From: Paenibacillus sp. JNUCC-31
Lineage (GTDB): Bacteria; Bacillota; Bacilli; Paenibacillales; Paenibacillaceae
Assembly (NCBI RefSeq): GCF_014844075.1
Contig: NZ_CP062165.1
Span: forward strand, 3,658,001-3,722,000
Direction of reading: 5' to 3'
Length of the DNA stretch: 64,000 nucleotides
Made by a program: the position numbers and the translations under genes. The notes beneath the pieces were generated by a model that searched no databases, had not been told where the DNA came from, and worked only from the letters and a program-made list of their open reading frames with translations. Below are positions 34,868 through 44,456 of this stretch, one piece after another (within the stretch, counting starts at the first letter, position 1; each line of letters begins with the position of its first letter).

Positions 34868-37800
34868 TTAATGCGGCACTTGGGATTGGAAATCGTTCCG
34901 GCTGGACTGATCTGCATGATAAAAGACCACATCGCCATCTTTTACAGGCCAGGTTTTGCCTTGGCTGTCTACAGGAATGTTACTGAAGCCTTCCATCTGC
35001 CACTGATTCATGAGTGGTGCATGAATGTATTGCAGATGCGGTGCACCCGTATTGCCATTCCTTAACGTCTCCAGATTGAAGTTGACCACGATATAACCGT
35101 TCTTTAGAAATACAGCGGCCTTTTCATCCAACTGATTTTGTCGGGCAAGCGGTTCGAGATCCGTTCCCTTCGGCACGGCGTAGACATCTGCGGGAAGACT
35201 GTACTCCCCATACCATCGCTGAATGGCAGCATTGGCTCGATCCACATTAACCCCAGTGGGAATATTTGTTTTTGGTCCAATCAATGTGCGAATTGGAGCG
35301 GACAGGATCATCCAATCATAGCGTCCCACCCACGTTTTCTGGTGAGAGATCTGATCCACCAGTCGGACCATATAATCAGCCAATGTAGTTTGGCTCTGTT
35401 CCTCTGCTGTCAGTTCATAGGTATACTGGTAACGCGCGGTATCGCCCAGCTCCGTGCCGGGTACATTCCGCAGACGCGAATTGAGGACGACAAACCGTTT
35501 CTCCAAATCCTCCGCAGTTCCGATACGGATCAGCCGTTCCTGACCCCGGTGGTAGTACAGATCCACTTCCTGCCGAGAAGAGCCATCTTTGCTCACAAAA
35601 TAGAAAGTCGGTGTAATCCGAACACCATCCTGTTTGCCAAACATATTACCTTTGGTTTTCAGGTCAAACTTAATGTGGTACCCGGTCTTCACAGCTACGT
35701 TGCGGAACCCTTGTACCGGATGGCTGCCTGGTCGTATAGGCAATATGAAGGGTGCCAGATTTCCTCGTGGATCACCATCAATATGATTTAATCCAGTCCA
35801 GTAGCTAACCCCCGTAGGTTCCGAGCTGCCCAGTTGCTTGCGAAATACATTTTCCCAGTTATAGTCCGATATATCGGTGACATGAAAATCATACAAGCGT
35901 CCGATGACTTCAACAGGGACCGTATCCGAGGCGACATGGTGCGCCAGATTGGTATTGGCATCCGGTTGCTCAGTGAATGTCGCCGGTGCGTTCTCCGCAA
36001 TATTGCGGAATTCGACTTGGTAGTTCCCCTCATCGACCCAAACCGGGAGATAAAAGGTGGTATCCAACTGATTCACCGGAATATCTACCCAGGTCTTGGT
36101 AGGGATAAACTGGCTTCGGTCTGCGTTATAGACATCAAACGGGAAGCGAACCTGCTTCATGCGAAAATATTTGGCATAGTCCCGATTGCCATAACCCGGG
36201 TAACTTGCTACGTCCATATGCTGTCCTGATGTGGGAATACGCACGATAAATGGTCGCTCCAGAATCAGGGCTGAACGAGTTGTATCTGGAATGGTCTTCT
36301 GATTGTGCGGTTGATCATCCGAGACGAAAGCATAGTTGACGACAGGGGTATGAACCGTAACGGTGTTGATGCCATTAATCGGTAACACTTTGTTTGAACC
36401 GCCGTTTACGTTACCCGGTACCACCTCGTAATGGATCTCACCGGAACTGGTCGTATGTTCTTTATTCATGAGTGTATTACTAATCATGTTATTGGGCTTA
36501 TACAGAACATCCTGTCCAATGGTCGTTGGATTAGGAATATTCGTTGGGGTTGGGCCATCTTTGGTTGTTTCTGCATCATCCATAATTTTGGTGTTATTGA
36601 ATTTAACCAAGTCATTATTCACTTTACTTTGAGGTGTGTTGGACTCGGCCATTCCTTTTAATCGAGAAGTATCATCAGGCACATTCGGAGGTGAATTCAA
36701 ACTTCCGGTTAATTTGGGTGGCGTGTATGAGATTGCACTCGTTTGGCCCGGTTTTACATGGCTTTCTACGGCTTCATCATTTTTCGATTCTAACGTTGGT
36801 GGTATGTATCCTGAAGGCATCATCGTGACCGTTTCACCAGGTAAGGCATAATTTTTCATTGTTGCTTTAGCGATTCTGTACACTTCAAGGTTATTGATTT
36901 TCCAGTAGGAGTAGTCTCTTGTGATCTGGAAGTTGTAAGGTACAGGCACCGTATCATTTGCTGGGAGAGATGGGCCGGGAGTGCAACCTTGCTCGGTACA
37001 GATGTCTGGTCCAGATTCAGTCCATTCTCTGGCATAGGATATCGTTACGTTACAATCATACGTTGTTTTACCTGTCATTTTGACCCATGCTTGTTTGAAT
37101 AGGTAGCTGTCAGCAAATGCATTGGTGTACAAAGATTCAGAAGTCGGGATGCCTTTTAACACATCAAATTTTTCTGCGGATCTATTGTCTGCTTTAATTA
37201 CTCCATTTGCATTCGGATCCAAATCACTCATGTTCATCGTGGTTCCTTGAGACGGCGGGCCAATGGTAGGGGAACAGGAGCCACCGCCACCGTTGTTATT
37301 GCCACCATCATTGCCTGGATCTTCTTCTACACCTACAGTTGTAGTAGTAGTTAAGGTGAACCCGTCCTTCTCCCATAAGACGGTGATAGTCGTGGTTCCC
37401 CTGCTGACGGCTTGAACCAAACCGGAATTACTGATGGTAGCCACACCTGGATTGGAAGATCTCCATGTCGTTGTCCCACCACTGCCCGTGTTTACATTGG
37501 TCTCAGCTCCGAAATTACCGTCTCCCGTTTTCGTTTTTACCGTAGCGTTTAATTGCTTCGATTGGTTGAGGCTAAGTCGACCGCCACCGGTGAGATTGAT
37601 CTCTTTGGTTACTTCAGCCTTCGCATACCAGTATAAGTCAGTGAAAAATATGTAGTCCGCTGAGTATTTAGGAGGGTTATAGGGTCTGTAAGCTTTAGGT
37701 TCGATGGCACCACCGATTTGCACTGTGAATTTGGTTCTTTTTTCAGTAAAAGAATCTACACTGAGCAAAATAGGCTCTCCGGGCTCGTAGTATGCTGTAT

Positions 37801-38233
37801 TATCCATATATTCTGGAGAGATTGAAGAGGAAGTGATTTCACTTCTAGGATGTGCTTCACCGAGTTTATCTAAATATTCTGTAGGCTGATAACTGGGAGC
37901 TTCTAAAGATAAATCAATACACACTGTTGAAGAATTGGGCTTATTTGTAGAAGGGTTATTACTTAGGGTTTGACCATTACATTCCCCATCTACTCTCCAC
38001 CTCATATTATCTAGTTGATAAACATATATACCGATATTCGTATTTCCTTTACCCTCCAGAGGAATTACTTTCTTCTGAGATTTAGCCGCAGTAGTTGGTT
38101 CCATTCGAGCTGCTTGCAAAACTGGTTTTTGCCCGGGCCCACCTCCTGCGAATACAGCAGGAGGTGAATTAAAGATCAAGCTTATTGCGAGAGCTGAGAG
38201 AAGTGGTTTCTTCAATACTTTAGGCAAACGCAC
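34868..38233 (-). CDS. Large secreted protein with BIG2-like domain
   Basis: This 1121-residue protein starts at a GTG behind AAGGGTG and has a signal peptide of about 29 residues (LLSALAISLIFNSPPAVFAG). A bacterial Ig-like (BIG2) domain lies at about 215-300, with SSNPGVATISNSGLVQAVS as its typical strand pattern, followed by a Gly/Asn-rich spacer (about 308-322). The long remainder is beta-rich and of no family I can name with certainty; it may belong to the DUF5704 group. It has no SLH or LPxTG anchor of its own. It lies 25 bases downstream of the SLH-domain gene, so the two are likely co-expressed surface proteins. Four cysteines in short pairs (CNGQ, CID, CTEQGC) could form disulfides. 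Confidence 0.8.
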   Translation of the reverse strand: MRLPKVLKKPLLSALAISLIFNSPPAVFAGGGPGQKPVLQAARMEPTTAAKSQKKVIPLEGKGNTNIGIYVYQLDNMRWRVDGECNGQTLSNNPSTNKPNSSTVCIDLSLEAPSYQPTEYLDKLGEAHPRSEITSSSISPEYMDNTAYYEPGEPILLSVDSFTEKRTKFTVQIGGAIEPKAYRPYNPPKYSADYIFFTDLYWYAKAEVTKEINLTGGGRLSLNQSKQLNATVKTKTGDGNFGAETNVNTGSGGTTTWRSSNPGVATISNSGLVQAVSRGTTTITVLWEKDGFTLTTTTTVGVEEDPGNDGGNNNGGGGSCSPTIGPPSQGTTMNMSDLDPNANGVIKADNRSAEKFDVLKGIPTSESLYTNAFADSYLFKQAWVKMTGKTTYDCNVTISYAREWTESGPDICTEQGCTPGPSLPANDTVPVPYNFQITRDYSYWKINNLEVYRIAKATMKNYALPGETVTMMPSGYIPPTLESKNDEAVESHVKPGQTSAISYTPPKLTGSLNSPPNVPDDTSRLKGMAESNTPQSKVNNDLVKFNNTKIMDDAETTKDGPTPTNIPNPTTIGQDVLYKPNNMISNTLMNKEHTTSSGEIHYEVVPGNVNGGSNKVLPINGINTVTVHTPVVNYAFVSDDQPHNQKTIPDTTRSALILERPFIVRIPTSGQHMDVASYPGYGNRDYAKYFRMKQVRFPFDVYNADRSQFIPTKTWVDIPVNQLDTTFYLPVWVDEGNYQVEFRNIAENAPATFTEQPDANTNLAHHVASDTVPVEVIGRLYDFHVTDISDYNWENVFRKQLGSSEPTGVSYWTGLNHIDGDPRGNLAPFILPIRPGSHPVQGFRNVAVKTGYHIKFDLKTKGNMFGKQDGVRITPTFYFVSKDGSSRQEVDLYYHRGQERLIRIGTAEDLEKRFVVLNSRLRNVPGTELGDTARYQYTYELTAEEQSQTTLADYMVRLVDQISHQKTWVGRYDWMILSAPIRTLIGPKTNIPTGVNVDRANAAIQRWYGEYSLPADVYAVPKGTDLEPLARQNQLDEKAAVFLKNGYIVVNFNLETLRNGNTGAPHLQYIHAPLMNQWQMEGFSNIPVDSQGKTWPVKDGDVVFYHADQSSRNDFQSQVPH

Positions 38234-38258
38234 GGTGTATCACCCTTATCATTAGTTA

Positions 38259-39530
38259 TTAATTAGGTCTCACTCTGTAGATAGTTCCATCCTTCAACGT
38301 AAGGAAAACTTCTGGATTTAATTCATTGTCGAAATGCAACAAACCTTTTCCCCAGTAAACTGGGTTTTTCACAATAAATACTCCCTTTGCACCGAGCAAA
38401 TCATTAATATGAGGTATGCTATAATCTGAAACCGCCTTACTGCTAGGGGATATAACAGGATTCATAGCTACAGCCTGGATGAGACTTCCCCCTTGTAACT
38501 GATTCATTGAGTTTTTGATATTCATTTCAAATTCAGCAAAAGAATAATACGCTCCTCTTAAGGGCTTATTTTTTTCATCAACAAAAGCTGGGTAGTAAAT
38601 ACTTCTTGCGTCTCCTTCTACATAAGGGTTAACCACAATCCAGTTCTTCACTTTGATATCAGCATAATTAGTTTTAGTAACCAATTCTTGGTTGCGAATT
38701 TTTGAAAATTCACCTGTGACCTTGCTGTAGTCATATGATTCAGGATACTTGCTTTCAGGGATTACTTTGTATTTAGGCGCAATAACACTCAAATTCGTCC
38801 CAGTCAGCCCCACCTCACGCAACTCATTCAAACCTTGAAAATCAGCAGGCTTCGTTTTAGCCACGGTAGCATAACGAGCGATGAGAACAGCCACTTCAGC
38901 CCGTGTGGTTGTGCGGTCTGTTCCAAAGTTTTTATCATTTGCCACGCTCATTAATCCCGTACCCAGAGCAACTGCAACCGCATTTTTTTGCGAGCTTGCG
39001 AGCTTACCTGTAAAGTACTCTTTCACAGGCACAACCGTGTTGGTTACATCAGATAGGGCTTGTTTGTACTCAGGATCAACAACAGTCAGTCCCTGCGTTA
39101 ACCATGAGGCCATTTCTCCACGTTGAAGTGGTGCCTGTGCATCCAGTTTCCCATTGTACTTGGAAGGGCTGATAAATCCTTTCTTGATCGCAATGGAAAC
39201 ACCGCTCTTAGCCCAATCGGGTACATCTGTGAAGTTGTTTTGTTCTTGTGTGGCGGCATCAGGCTGATCTGCAAGGCGCCCCAGAATACTTGCCATTTCT
39301 GCTTTGGTGACAGGGGAGCTTGGTTTGAATGTTCCATCTGCATATCCTTTAAAATATCCTTGCTCAACTGCCGAATTGATGGCCTCAGCGGCCCAGTGTG
39401 TAGAGGGGACGTCTTTGAATTTCAGTGTAGCTTGAGCGGCTTGTACCGAATTTCCTATCGCTCCCGAACCCACAATTCCCCCTGTGAATAATGCCAATGC
39501 GGTTACCCCGGAAATCATTATCTTTTTCAT
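38259..39530 (-). CDS. SLH-domain cell-surface protein
   Basis: This 423-residue protein has a signal peptide (about 1-33, ending SVQAAQA) and three S-layer-homology repeats at about 35-90 (FKDVPSTHWAAEAINSAVEQ, then GYADGTFKPSSPVTKAEM), 97-150 and 165-225. The repeats should hold it to pyruvylated secondary cell-wall polymer. Residues 240-423 form an unrecognised domain. GAGAGGAG precedes the ATG. The gene leads a two-gene - strand operon with the large secreted protein, suggesting that this protein anchors or assembles with it at the cell surface. Partnership is inferred from adjacency. Confidence 0.9.
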   Translation of the reverse strand: MKKIMISGVTALALFTGGIVGSGAIGNSVQAAQATLKFKDVPSTHWAAEAINSAVEQGYFKGYADGTFKPSSPVTKAEMASILGRLADQPDAATQEQNNFTDVPDWAKSGVSIAIKKGFISPSKYNGKLDAQAPLQRGEMASWLTQGLTVVDPEYKQALSDVTNTVVPVKEYFTGKLASSQKNAVAVALGTGLMSVANDKNFGTDRTTTRAEVAVLIARYATVAKTKPADFQGLNELREVGLTGTNLSVIAPKYKVIPESKYPESYDYSKVTGEFSKIRNQELVTKTNYADIKVKNWIVVNPYVEGDARSIYYPAFVDEKNKPLRGAYYSFAEFEMNIKNSMNQLQGGSLIQAVAMNPVISPSSKAVSDYSIPHINDLLGAKGVFIVKNPVYWGKGLLHFDNELNPEVFLTLKDGTIYRVRPN

Positions 39531-39607
39531 AAATGCTGCTCCTCTCGATTGTCGTCACCTGTTTGGTGTATGTACGCCACTGCTTCACACGACTAGATAC
39601 TAAATTT

Positions 39608-39637
39608 GTCATAATCAACAATATTCTACCATGTAAA
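39608..39637 (-). promoter_or_regulatory. Probable promoter of the SLH/surface operon
   Basis: Read on the - strand, TTTACA (39637-39632) and TATGAC (39613-39608) are 18 bases apart and about 80 bases before the SLH gene start. Apart from this and the csaA terminator, the 330-base gap holds nothing further. Confidence 0.4.
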
Positions 39638-39727
39638 ACTAGGCAATTGGCATTATTTTTCAATAAATTCCATCCACTCCAGGTGCACCCTATCCTCCTC
39701 AAGACCCATTTAACCTCGAAAAAATGC

Positions 39728-39762
39728 AAAAAAAGGCCACGAATCCGCAGATTCATAGCCTT
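39728..39762 (-). terminator. Terminator after csaA
   Basis: On the - strand GGCTATGAATC pairs with GATTCGTGGCC, followed by seven T residues. It ends the csaA transcript before the SLH operon. Confidence 0.8.
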
Positions 39763-39860
39763 ATGCTTTAAGGTGTCAGTCCTATGTAGTTCAATAATGT
39801 ACTTCAAGAATAACCGATTTCCAAACATTTGAAAAGAAGGGATAGCAATATGATGAAAAA

Positions 39861-40190
39861 TTAGGCAATCGGCGTTCCATTGGGTAATGTCTGATCTGGC
39901 GTTAACAGAACAACGTCACCTTCTCCAGGTACACCGCCAAGCACCAGTACTTCGGATACAAAACCAGCAATTCGGCGCGGCGGAAAATTGACTACAGCAA
40001 CAATCTGCTTTCCGATCATCATGTCGGGGGTATATCGTTTTGTAATTTGGGCGCTGGAGCGCTTAAGGCCGAGTGGGCCGAAATCGATAACCATTTTGAT
40101 GGCAGGGATGCGAGCCTTTGAAAAAGGTTCGGCTTCCACCACTGTACCAACGCGGATATCATGCTGCATAAACTCTTCAAAAGTAGCCAT
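39861..40190 (-). CDS. csaA: tRNA-binding-domain protein CsaA
   Basis: This 109-residue protein is a single OB-fold tRNA-binding domain of the EMAP/Arc1p type. CsaA is known as a chaperone-like export factor in Bacillus. Characteristic stretches are DIRVGTVVEAEPFSKARIPA near the start and GKQIVAVVNFPPRRIAGF in the middle. ATG at 40190 follows AAGGAG by nine bases and is preferred over a start 23 codons upstream. Length matches the family. It is followed by its own terminator. Confidence 0.93.
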   Translation of the reverse strand: MATFEEFMQHDIRVGTVVEAEPFSKARIPAIKMVIDFGPLGLKRSSAQITKRYTPDMMIGKQIVAVVNFPPRRIAGFVSEVLVLGGVPGEGDVVLLTPDQTLPNGTPIA

Positions 40191-40241
40191 GTTGTGATGT
40201 CTCCTTTCAGCTATGGAGTCCATTATAAAATAGAAATGCCG

Positions 40242-40278
40242 AAAAAATCCAGATTGCATTAATTAGCAACCTGGATTT
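40242..40278 (-). terminator. Terminator after udk
   Basis: On the - strand AATCCAGGTTGC pairs with GCAATCTGGATT around an eight-base loop and ends in a T-run. It separates udk from csaA. Confidence 0.8.
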
Positions 40279-40366
40279 CAGAGGTCTTACTTTATGAGCG
40301 ATGTCCATTTTGTCTCACTAGGGACGCGATAGGTCATAGCGCCTACTGCAGCAGATTAGTGTTGAA

Positions 40367-40999
40367 TTAAGCGCCATTCCATTTTTCACCGGTCAGATAT
40401 TTCTCAGTCAGAATGGATAACATCTGAATGCCAACTTCATTATGTCCACCTTCGGGAATGATGATGTCTGCATACTTTTTGGAAGGCTCAATAAAAGCAT
40501 CATGCATCGGTTTGACGGTTTCGAGATATTGTTTATACACGGATTGAATCGTACGGCCACGTTCTTCCATATCCCGCAGTACTCTGCGCAGAATACGCAC
40601 ATCGGAATCTGTATCGACAAATACCTTGATATCCAGAAGGGCGCGCAAATGTTCATCGATCAGGACATGCAGTCCTTCCACAATAATGATATGGTTCGGT
40701 GCCAGTTCCACCGTTTCATCGGCGGCACGGTTATCTATGGTGAAGTCATATACGGGAGCATATGCCGTGTGGCCTTGTTTTAACAGGGTAAGATGCTCAA
40801 TTAACAGATCATTATCGAATGCAAACGGATGATCGTAATTGGTGAGTCGACGTTGCTCAGGGGTGAGCTGCGACTGGTCTTTGTAATAGTTGTCCTGGGA
40901 TATGAAAGTCACTTTGCCCGATCCAAGACGGTCGATGACGGAGCGAGCTACCGTCGTTTTACCGGAGCCGGTTCCTCCGGCGATACCAATAATGAGCAT
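40367..40999 (-). CDS. udk: Uridine kinase
   Basis: This 210-residue cytoplasmic enzyme phosphorylates uridine and cytidine with ATP or GTP in pyrimidine salvage. The P-loop GGTGSGKTT is at about 8-16; DNYYKDQ, TNYDHPFAFD and RILRRVLRDMEERGR are further family motifs for nucleoside binding and the lid. Length is standard. It is separated by terminators or gaps from its neighbours and appears to be transcribed alone. Confidence 0.96.
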   Translation of the reverse strand: MLIIGIAGGTGSGKTTVARSVIDRLGSGKVTFISQDNYYKDQSQLTPEQRRLTNYDHPFAFDNDLLIEHLTLLKQGHTAYAPVYDFTIDNRAADETVELAPNHIIIVEGLHVLIDEHLRALLDIKVFVDTDSDVRILRRVLRDMEERGRTIQSVYKQYLETVKPMHDAFIEPSKKYADIIIPEGGHNEVGIQMLSILTEKYLTGEKWNGA

Positions 41000-41202
41000 G
41001 GTTGTTCCATAAACCTCCCTAGATTAACAGCGTAGGCATGGATAAATGTTGGATGAATCAGGATGGATTCACAACTTTACCCCTATGTCTGTCAGTGAAT
41101 ACACAATTCCTTCATTGTACCATAGCGTATCACTTTTTTCATCTGAGGGAGTTCACCATATTTTGTCTGCATGCAACTCCGGATTTAAGAGGAAACTGTC
41201 CT

Positions 41203-41781
41203 CTACGAATGTTTCTGATGGGAACGGTTCGGGAGCCTCCATGGGTGGATTAGGTCCTGGCCCATCGTAACTTTGGTAAGCCTGTGAAAAATGAGATAAC
41301 CAATGATGCTGCCCGCTGTATTGGCAATCAGATCGTTTATGTCAGTAGAACGGCCATTACCGAGGGTAACCCGGATGATGAGCTGCAGCACTTCTATGGA
41401 AAAACTGAAGATCAATCCGATTCGTGCGGCTTCCCTCACGGAGTCTAACGAGGACTTGACCAGAGGAAGCATGAAACCAAGCGGCAGAAACAGCAAGATA
41501 TTCAATGCAAAACTGGGGATATCCAATGTCAGAATGGGAATGAACTGGATCGTTTTGTACCAGGGCGTTTGATTGGCATATATACCTAAATTGACATCAA
41601 TGGGGAAGAAGACCAAATGCATGACTGCCAGAATATAGATAGCAAACGCAATGGTTAGGGTGTACTGCCTGAACGTGTATCTGATTTGGTTCACCCTGGT
41701 GTAGAACACCAGGGCAATTAGGAAGAGAATAAATAGTGGACCCAGTACAGTTATGGACGCAACCGTAAGTTGAATGGACAT
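41203..41781 (-). CDS. VanZ-like family membrane protein
   Basis: This 192-residue protein has about four to five membrane helices and the VanZ-family core (HLVFFPIDVNLG early on; FGMLPL-type stretch LFLPLGFMLPLV; then FSFSIEVLQLIIR and GRSTDINDLIANTAGSIIGY). VanZ itself raises teicoplanin resistance, but most relatives in Gram-positive bacteria have no defined role. AAAGGAG stands eight bases ahead of the ATG. It is followed on the - strand by udk and lies 29 bases downstream of the DUF4179 gene, so it may be part of the sigma-factor transcript. Confidence 0.88.
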   Translation of the reverse strand: MSIQLTVASITVLGPLFILFLIALVFYTRVNQIRYTFRQYTLTIAFAIYILAVMHLVFFPIDVNLGIYANQTPWYKTIQFIPILTLDIPSFALNILLFLPLGFMLPLVKSSLDSVREAARIGLIFSFSIEVLQLIIRVTLGNGRSTDINDLIANTAGSIIGYLIFHRLTKVTMGQDLIHPWRLPNRSHQKHS

Positions 41782-41810
41782 GTGGAAAGACTCCTTTTTG
41801 AATGTATAGT

Positions 41811-42938
41811 TTACGGTTGATTAAGCTCGATTTTCATGTCCATTCCCTTGATGAATTGCCGATCTGTGATCTCTTCCGTAAAATCATCTTCAATCTCAAA
41901 CGGCTTTACGATCAAATACGTTGAGTCACCAGGAGTTGTGGCGTAGATCCGTTCGGATTTTAATTGATTTCCCTCGTACAAGCCTTCACCGTTTAATGCG
42001 GTCAATTGTCTGCCCTGATCATCATAAATCGCAAATCCGATGTGGCGCAGCTGCTCTTCATCTTTGGCCGTAAGCGTATTCTGTCCATTAAGCGAGATCA
42101 CCGTAGACACGCGTGTCGTAATCGGCGTAACCTGGGCTTCCGTAACGGATGCGGTGATCATATCATTAGAAACGATGGCATGGGGTTTAATATGCTGAAT
42201 ATCTTCGGTCGTTTTCGTAAAAGGAATGTTCAGCTTAAATTCATGATCAATGCCCTGCAAAGTGAACGTGACCTCGGCGTCAAACTGATCCGGCAGTCCT
42301 GCAGCGGCCTGGTTTGAGGGGATTACCTGCTCGAACAGCAACGTATCCGGCTGTGTTTGTCCTGCAGGGCCGTAGAACAAACCGCTATCCTGCCCTGTAC
42401 CATTTACATTGAAAAAGACATTATCAATTCCGTTGCTAAGCTTCACGATGTCCTTGCCGTTGTCATACTCCCCATTCTTCAGGTTGGGCGCGGTGACATG
42501 AACCAGGAAGGCTGCACGAGTACCGTCATATACGGTTTCCGACACTTCCAGCCTCACGTCCTTGAAAGAGACATTGCTGTTTACGAGCTTTGTAAGACCT
42601 TTATCTCCTGCCGTACGCAATCCCATATCGGCTTCAATGGAGCTGAAGAGGCTGCCAACCAGCGGGATGCTGCGCAAAGAGTCAGCCATAACGGGAGACA
42701 CAAATCCGGATGCAAACACGGTCACACCCAGCACTCCGGCAGCGATGGTCGCTGCGATTGTACGACGCAAACCTTGGCGAAGACGGGGTTTGCGTGAAAA
42801 TGGTTCTGAATTCATACTCGATGATTCTGGTAGAGATTCTAACGTGGCATCGATTCGTTTGCGTACAGTTGTTGACATGACCGGACGCTCTTTCGCTTGT
42901 GCTCTTAATTCCTGATCGATATTAAACGGGTTTGACAT
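41811..42938 (-). CDS. DUF4179 membrane protein, probable anti-sigma factor
   Basis: This 375-residue protein has a cytoplasmic N terminus of about 55 residues, one membrane helix (about 56-80, TIAATIAAGVLGVTVFASGF) and a large extracytoplasmic beta-rich part. The DUF4179 segment lies at about 55-150. Its start overlaps the end of the ECF sigma gene by 17 bases, with GGGAGG inside that gene, which is the standard layout of a membrane anti-sigma factor that holds its sigma factor until an envelope signal arrives. The inhibiting role is inferred from this arrangement. Confidence 0.85.
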   Translation of the reverse strand: MSNPFNIDQELRAQAKERPVMSTTVRKRIDATLESLPESSSMNSEPFSRKPRLRQGLRRTIAATIAAGVLGVTVFASGFVSPVMADSLRSIPLVGSLFSSIEADMGLRTAGDKGLTKLVNSNVSFKDVRLEVSETVYDGTRAAFLVHVTAPNLKNGEYDNGKDIVKLSNGIDNVFFNVNGTGQDSGLFYGPAGQTQPDTLLFEQVIPSNQAAAGLPDQFDAEVTFTLQGIDHEFKLNIPFTKTTEDIQHIKPHAIVSNDMITASVTEAQVTPITTRVSTVISLNGQNTLTAKDEEQLRHIGFAIYDDQGRQLTALNGEGLYEGNQLKSERIYATTPGDSTYLIVKPFEIEDDFTEEITDRQFIKGMDMKIELNQP

Positions 42939-43458
42939 GTAGTTTTACCTCCCGAAAGTTTTTGAATTTGTGATACAGCTCCTGTCTTGCCCGGCTTAAT
43001 CTCATTTTCACCGCGCTTTCGGAGATATCGAGCGCCTCAGCTACTTGCCGCAGGGAGAGATCCTCGAAATAATGCAGCACGATAACGATTCGTTTTTGTT
43101 CGTCAAGCCGATCAACTGCTTCTCTCATATCTACCTCATCGTAGGGACTGGAATATTCCTTCTGCTGTGCTGGCACCTCCGCATAGGAGTTGGAGAGGGA
43201 ACGTCGGGATAACATGGTATTACATTCATTGATAAGGATGCGGAACATCCATGTTCTGAAATACTGGGGTTCACGAAGGGTGTGCATCGATTTATAGGCT
43301 TTCAGGATAGTCTCCTGAATGGCATCAGCTACATCCTCCTCTTTTCGCAACATGGATTTTGCAGTATTGTATAGGGAATTTTCAATCTCTCTTATGAGCC
43401 TGATAAAGGCATCGCGATCTCCCTGTATGGCTTGGTTTACGAGGTCGGCCCATTCCAT
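42922..43458 (-). CDS. ECF (extracytoplasmic function) RNA polymerase sigma factor
   Basis: This 178-residue sigma-70-family factor shows region 2 (about 15-85, with DVADAIQETILKAYKSMHTL and YFRTWMFRILINEC) and region 4 (about 115-165, with LSLRQVAEALDISESAVKMR as the DNA-binding helix-turn-helix). ATG at 43458 follows AAGGAG by nine bases, so a longer in-frame start at 43494 is rejected. It is translationally coupled to the DUF4179 membrane protein and probably controls an envelope-stress regulon, including its own promoter. Confidence 0.93.
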   Translation of the reverse strand: MEWADLVNQAIQGDRDAFIRLIREIENSLYNTAKSMLRKEEDVADAIQETILKAYKSMHTLREPQYFRTWMFRILINECNTMLSRRSLSNSYAEVPAQQKEYSSPYDEVDMREAVDRLDEQKRIVIVLHYFEDLSLRQVAEALDISESAVKMRLSRARQELYHKFKNFREVKLHVKPV

Positions 43459-43819
43459 TGGTACCAGCTCCTTTCTTGGGTTGTGGGAAATCATTTCCCT
43501 TTGGTTTTACATGAATTAGACTTTCACCCAGCACATATGGTCACAATTATTTTTTGGGAAGAGAGAAGAGGTTCTATATCATGGACGAATTGGACAGTAT
43601 TACACCCTTCAGTTGAGGCGGGCAGGCGAGGATCCACTTCCTGATATTGATTGAATTTGTATTGGAATGGATGGATAGTGAGGCAATGGAATCATCTATC
43701 TGTATCAATTTAGTCTCAACTTTGTGAATTTGGGTTGTAGGAGCTAGGACCTTCGATATATGATGTCGAAAGATGCCAGTTAATGGAGGGTATCTATAGA
43801 CATTAAGGAGGTGTAGGTT
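43459..43819. other. Divergent intergenic region, no gene seen
   Basis: This 360-base gap separates the ECF sigma gene from the + strand secreted-protein gene. It must hold both promoters, but no convincing -35/-10 pair, no operator and no open frame with a ribosome binding site was identified apart from the AAGGAGGTG that serves the downstream gene. Confidence 0.5.
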
Positions 43820-44290
43820 ATGAAAAAATCAGGCAAATTGATTTCTTCCACGGTTGTTGCTGCCATCGCAGCTGTATCGGTTGTAACTTCTGCTTCTGCA
43901 GCAAGTGCAACTGTGACAAACCCGGTGGCGTCTTCCATCGCAAGCATTGACCTGAGCAGTATGGACATCGAAACAGCTTTGATGATGGTTCAGCAAGAAC
44001 GCACCAGATTGCTGGATAGCCAATTGCAGGCACAGATTCAAAATGTCCAGAACCGCAATCAGTTGATTGCAGAGCTGAACACGAAATTGCAGGCAGCTAT
44101 TCAGAGTGGGGATACTTCCCAAGCTCAAGTCCTGAGAGGCCAAATTGATGCGCTTGGTAATTCACAACAAATGGATATGCTGCGTTTGCAGTCTATGAGC
44201 AACAAACGCAATGAAGCTTTTGATGTGATGACTAACTTTATCAAGAAAATGCAAGACTCAAGATCGTCCATCATCGGGAACATGCGCTAG
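43820..44290 (+). CDS. Small secreted coiled-coil protein of unknown function
   Basis: I do not recognise this 156-residue protein. It has a clear signal peptide (about 1-28, with ISSTVVAAIAAVSVVTSASA) and then a mostly helical mature part rich in Gln, Asn, Arg and Met: LLDSQLQAQIQNVQNRNQLI and further heptad-like stretches predict a coiled coil. It contains no cysteine. A strong AAGGAGGTG ribosome binding site suggests high expression. It is divergent from the ECF sigma gene and followed by a strong terminator, so it is a single-gene unit. A cell-envelope role is possible because of location and neighbours. Confidence 0.85.
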   Translation: MKKSGKLISSTVVAAIAAVSVVTSASAASATVTNPVASSIASIDLSSMDIETALMMVQQERTRLLDSQLQAQIQNVQNRNQLIAELNTKLQAAIQSGDTSQAQVLRGQIDALGNSQQMDMLRLQSMSNKRNEAFDVMTNFIKKMQDSRSSIIGNMR

Positions 44291-44361
44291 GATGAAATCA
44301 ACCTCCTGAGCCACCTTAACCAATGAAGAGCACTGTATGGGGTGGTTGAATTGGTTAATAC

Positions 44362-44407
44362 AAAAAGAGCGAAGTCGGAATTCAAACTCCGAAACTTCGC
44401 TCTTTTT
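44362..44407. terminator. Bidirectional terminator between secreted protein and SNF2 helicase
   Basis: AAAAAGAGCGAAGT pairs with ACTTCGCTCTTTTT and an inner CGGA/TCCG stem. The flanking A- and T-runs allow termination from both convergent genes. Confidence 0.92.
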
Positions 44408-44456
44408 GTATTCTACTATTTACAAGTTTACGTATGTGCATCAATCCAGTCTGGAG

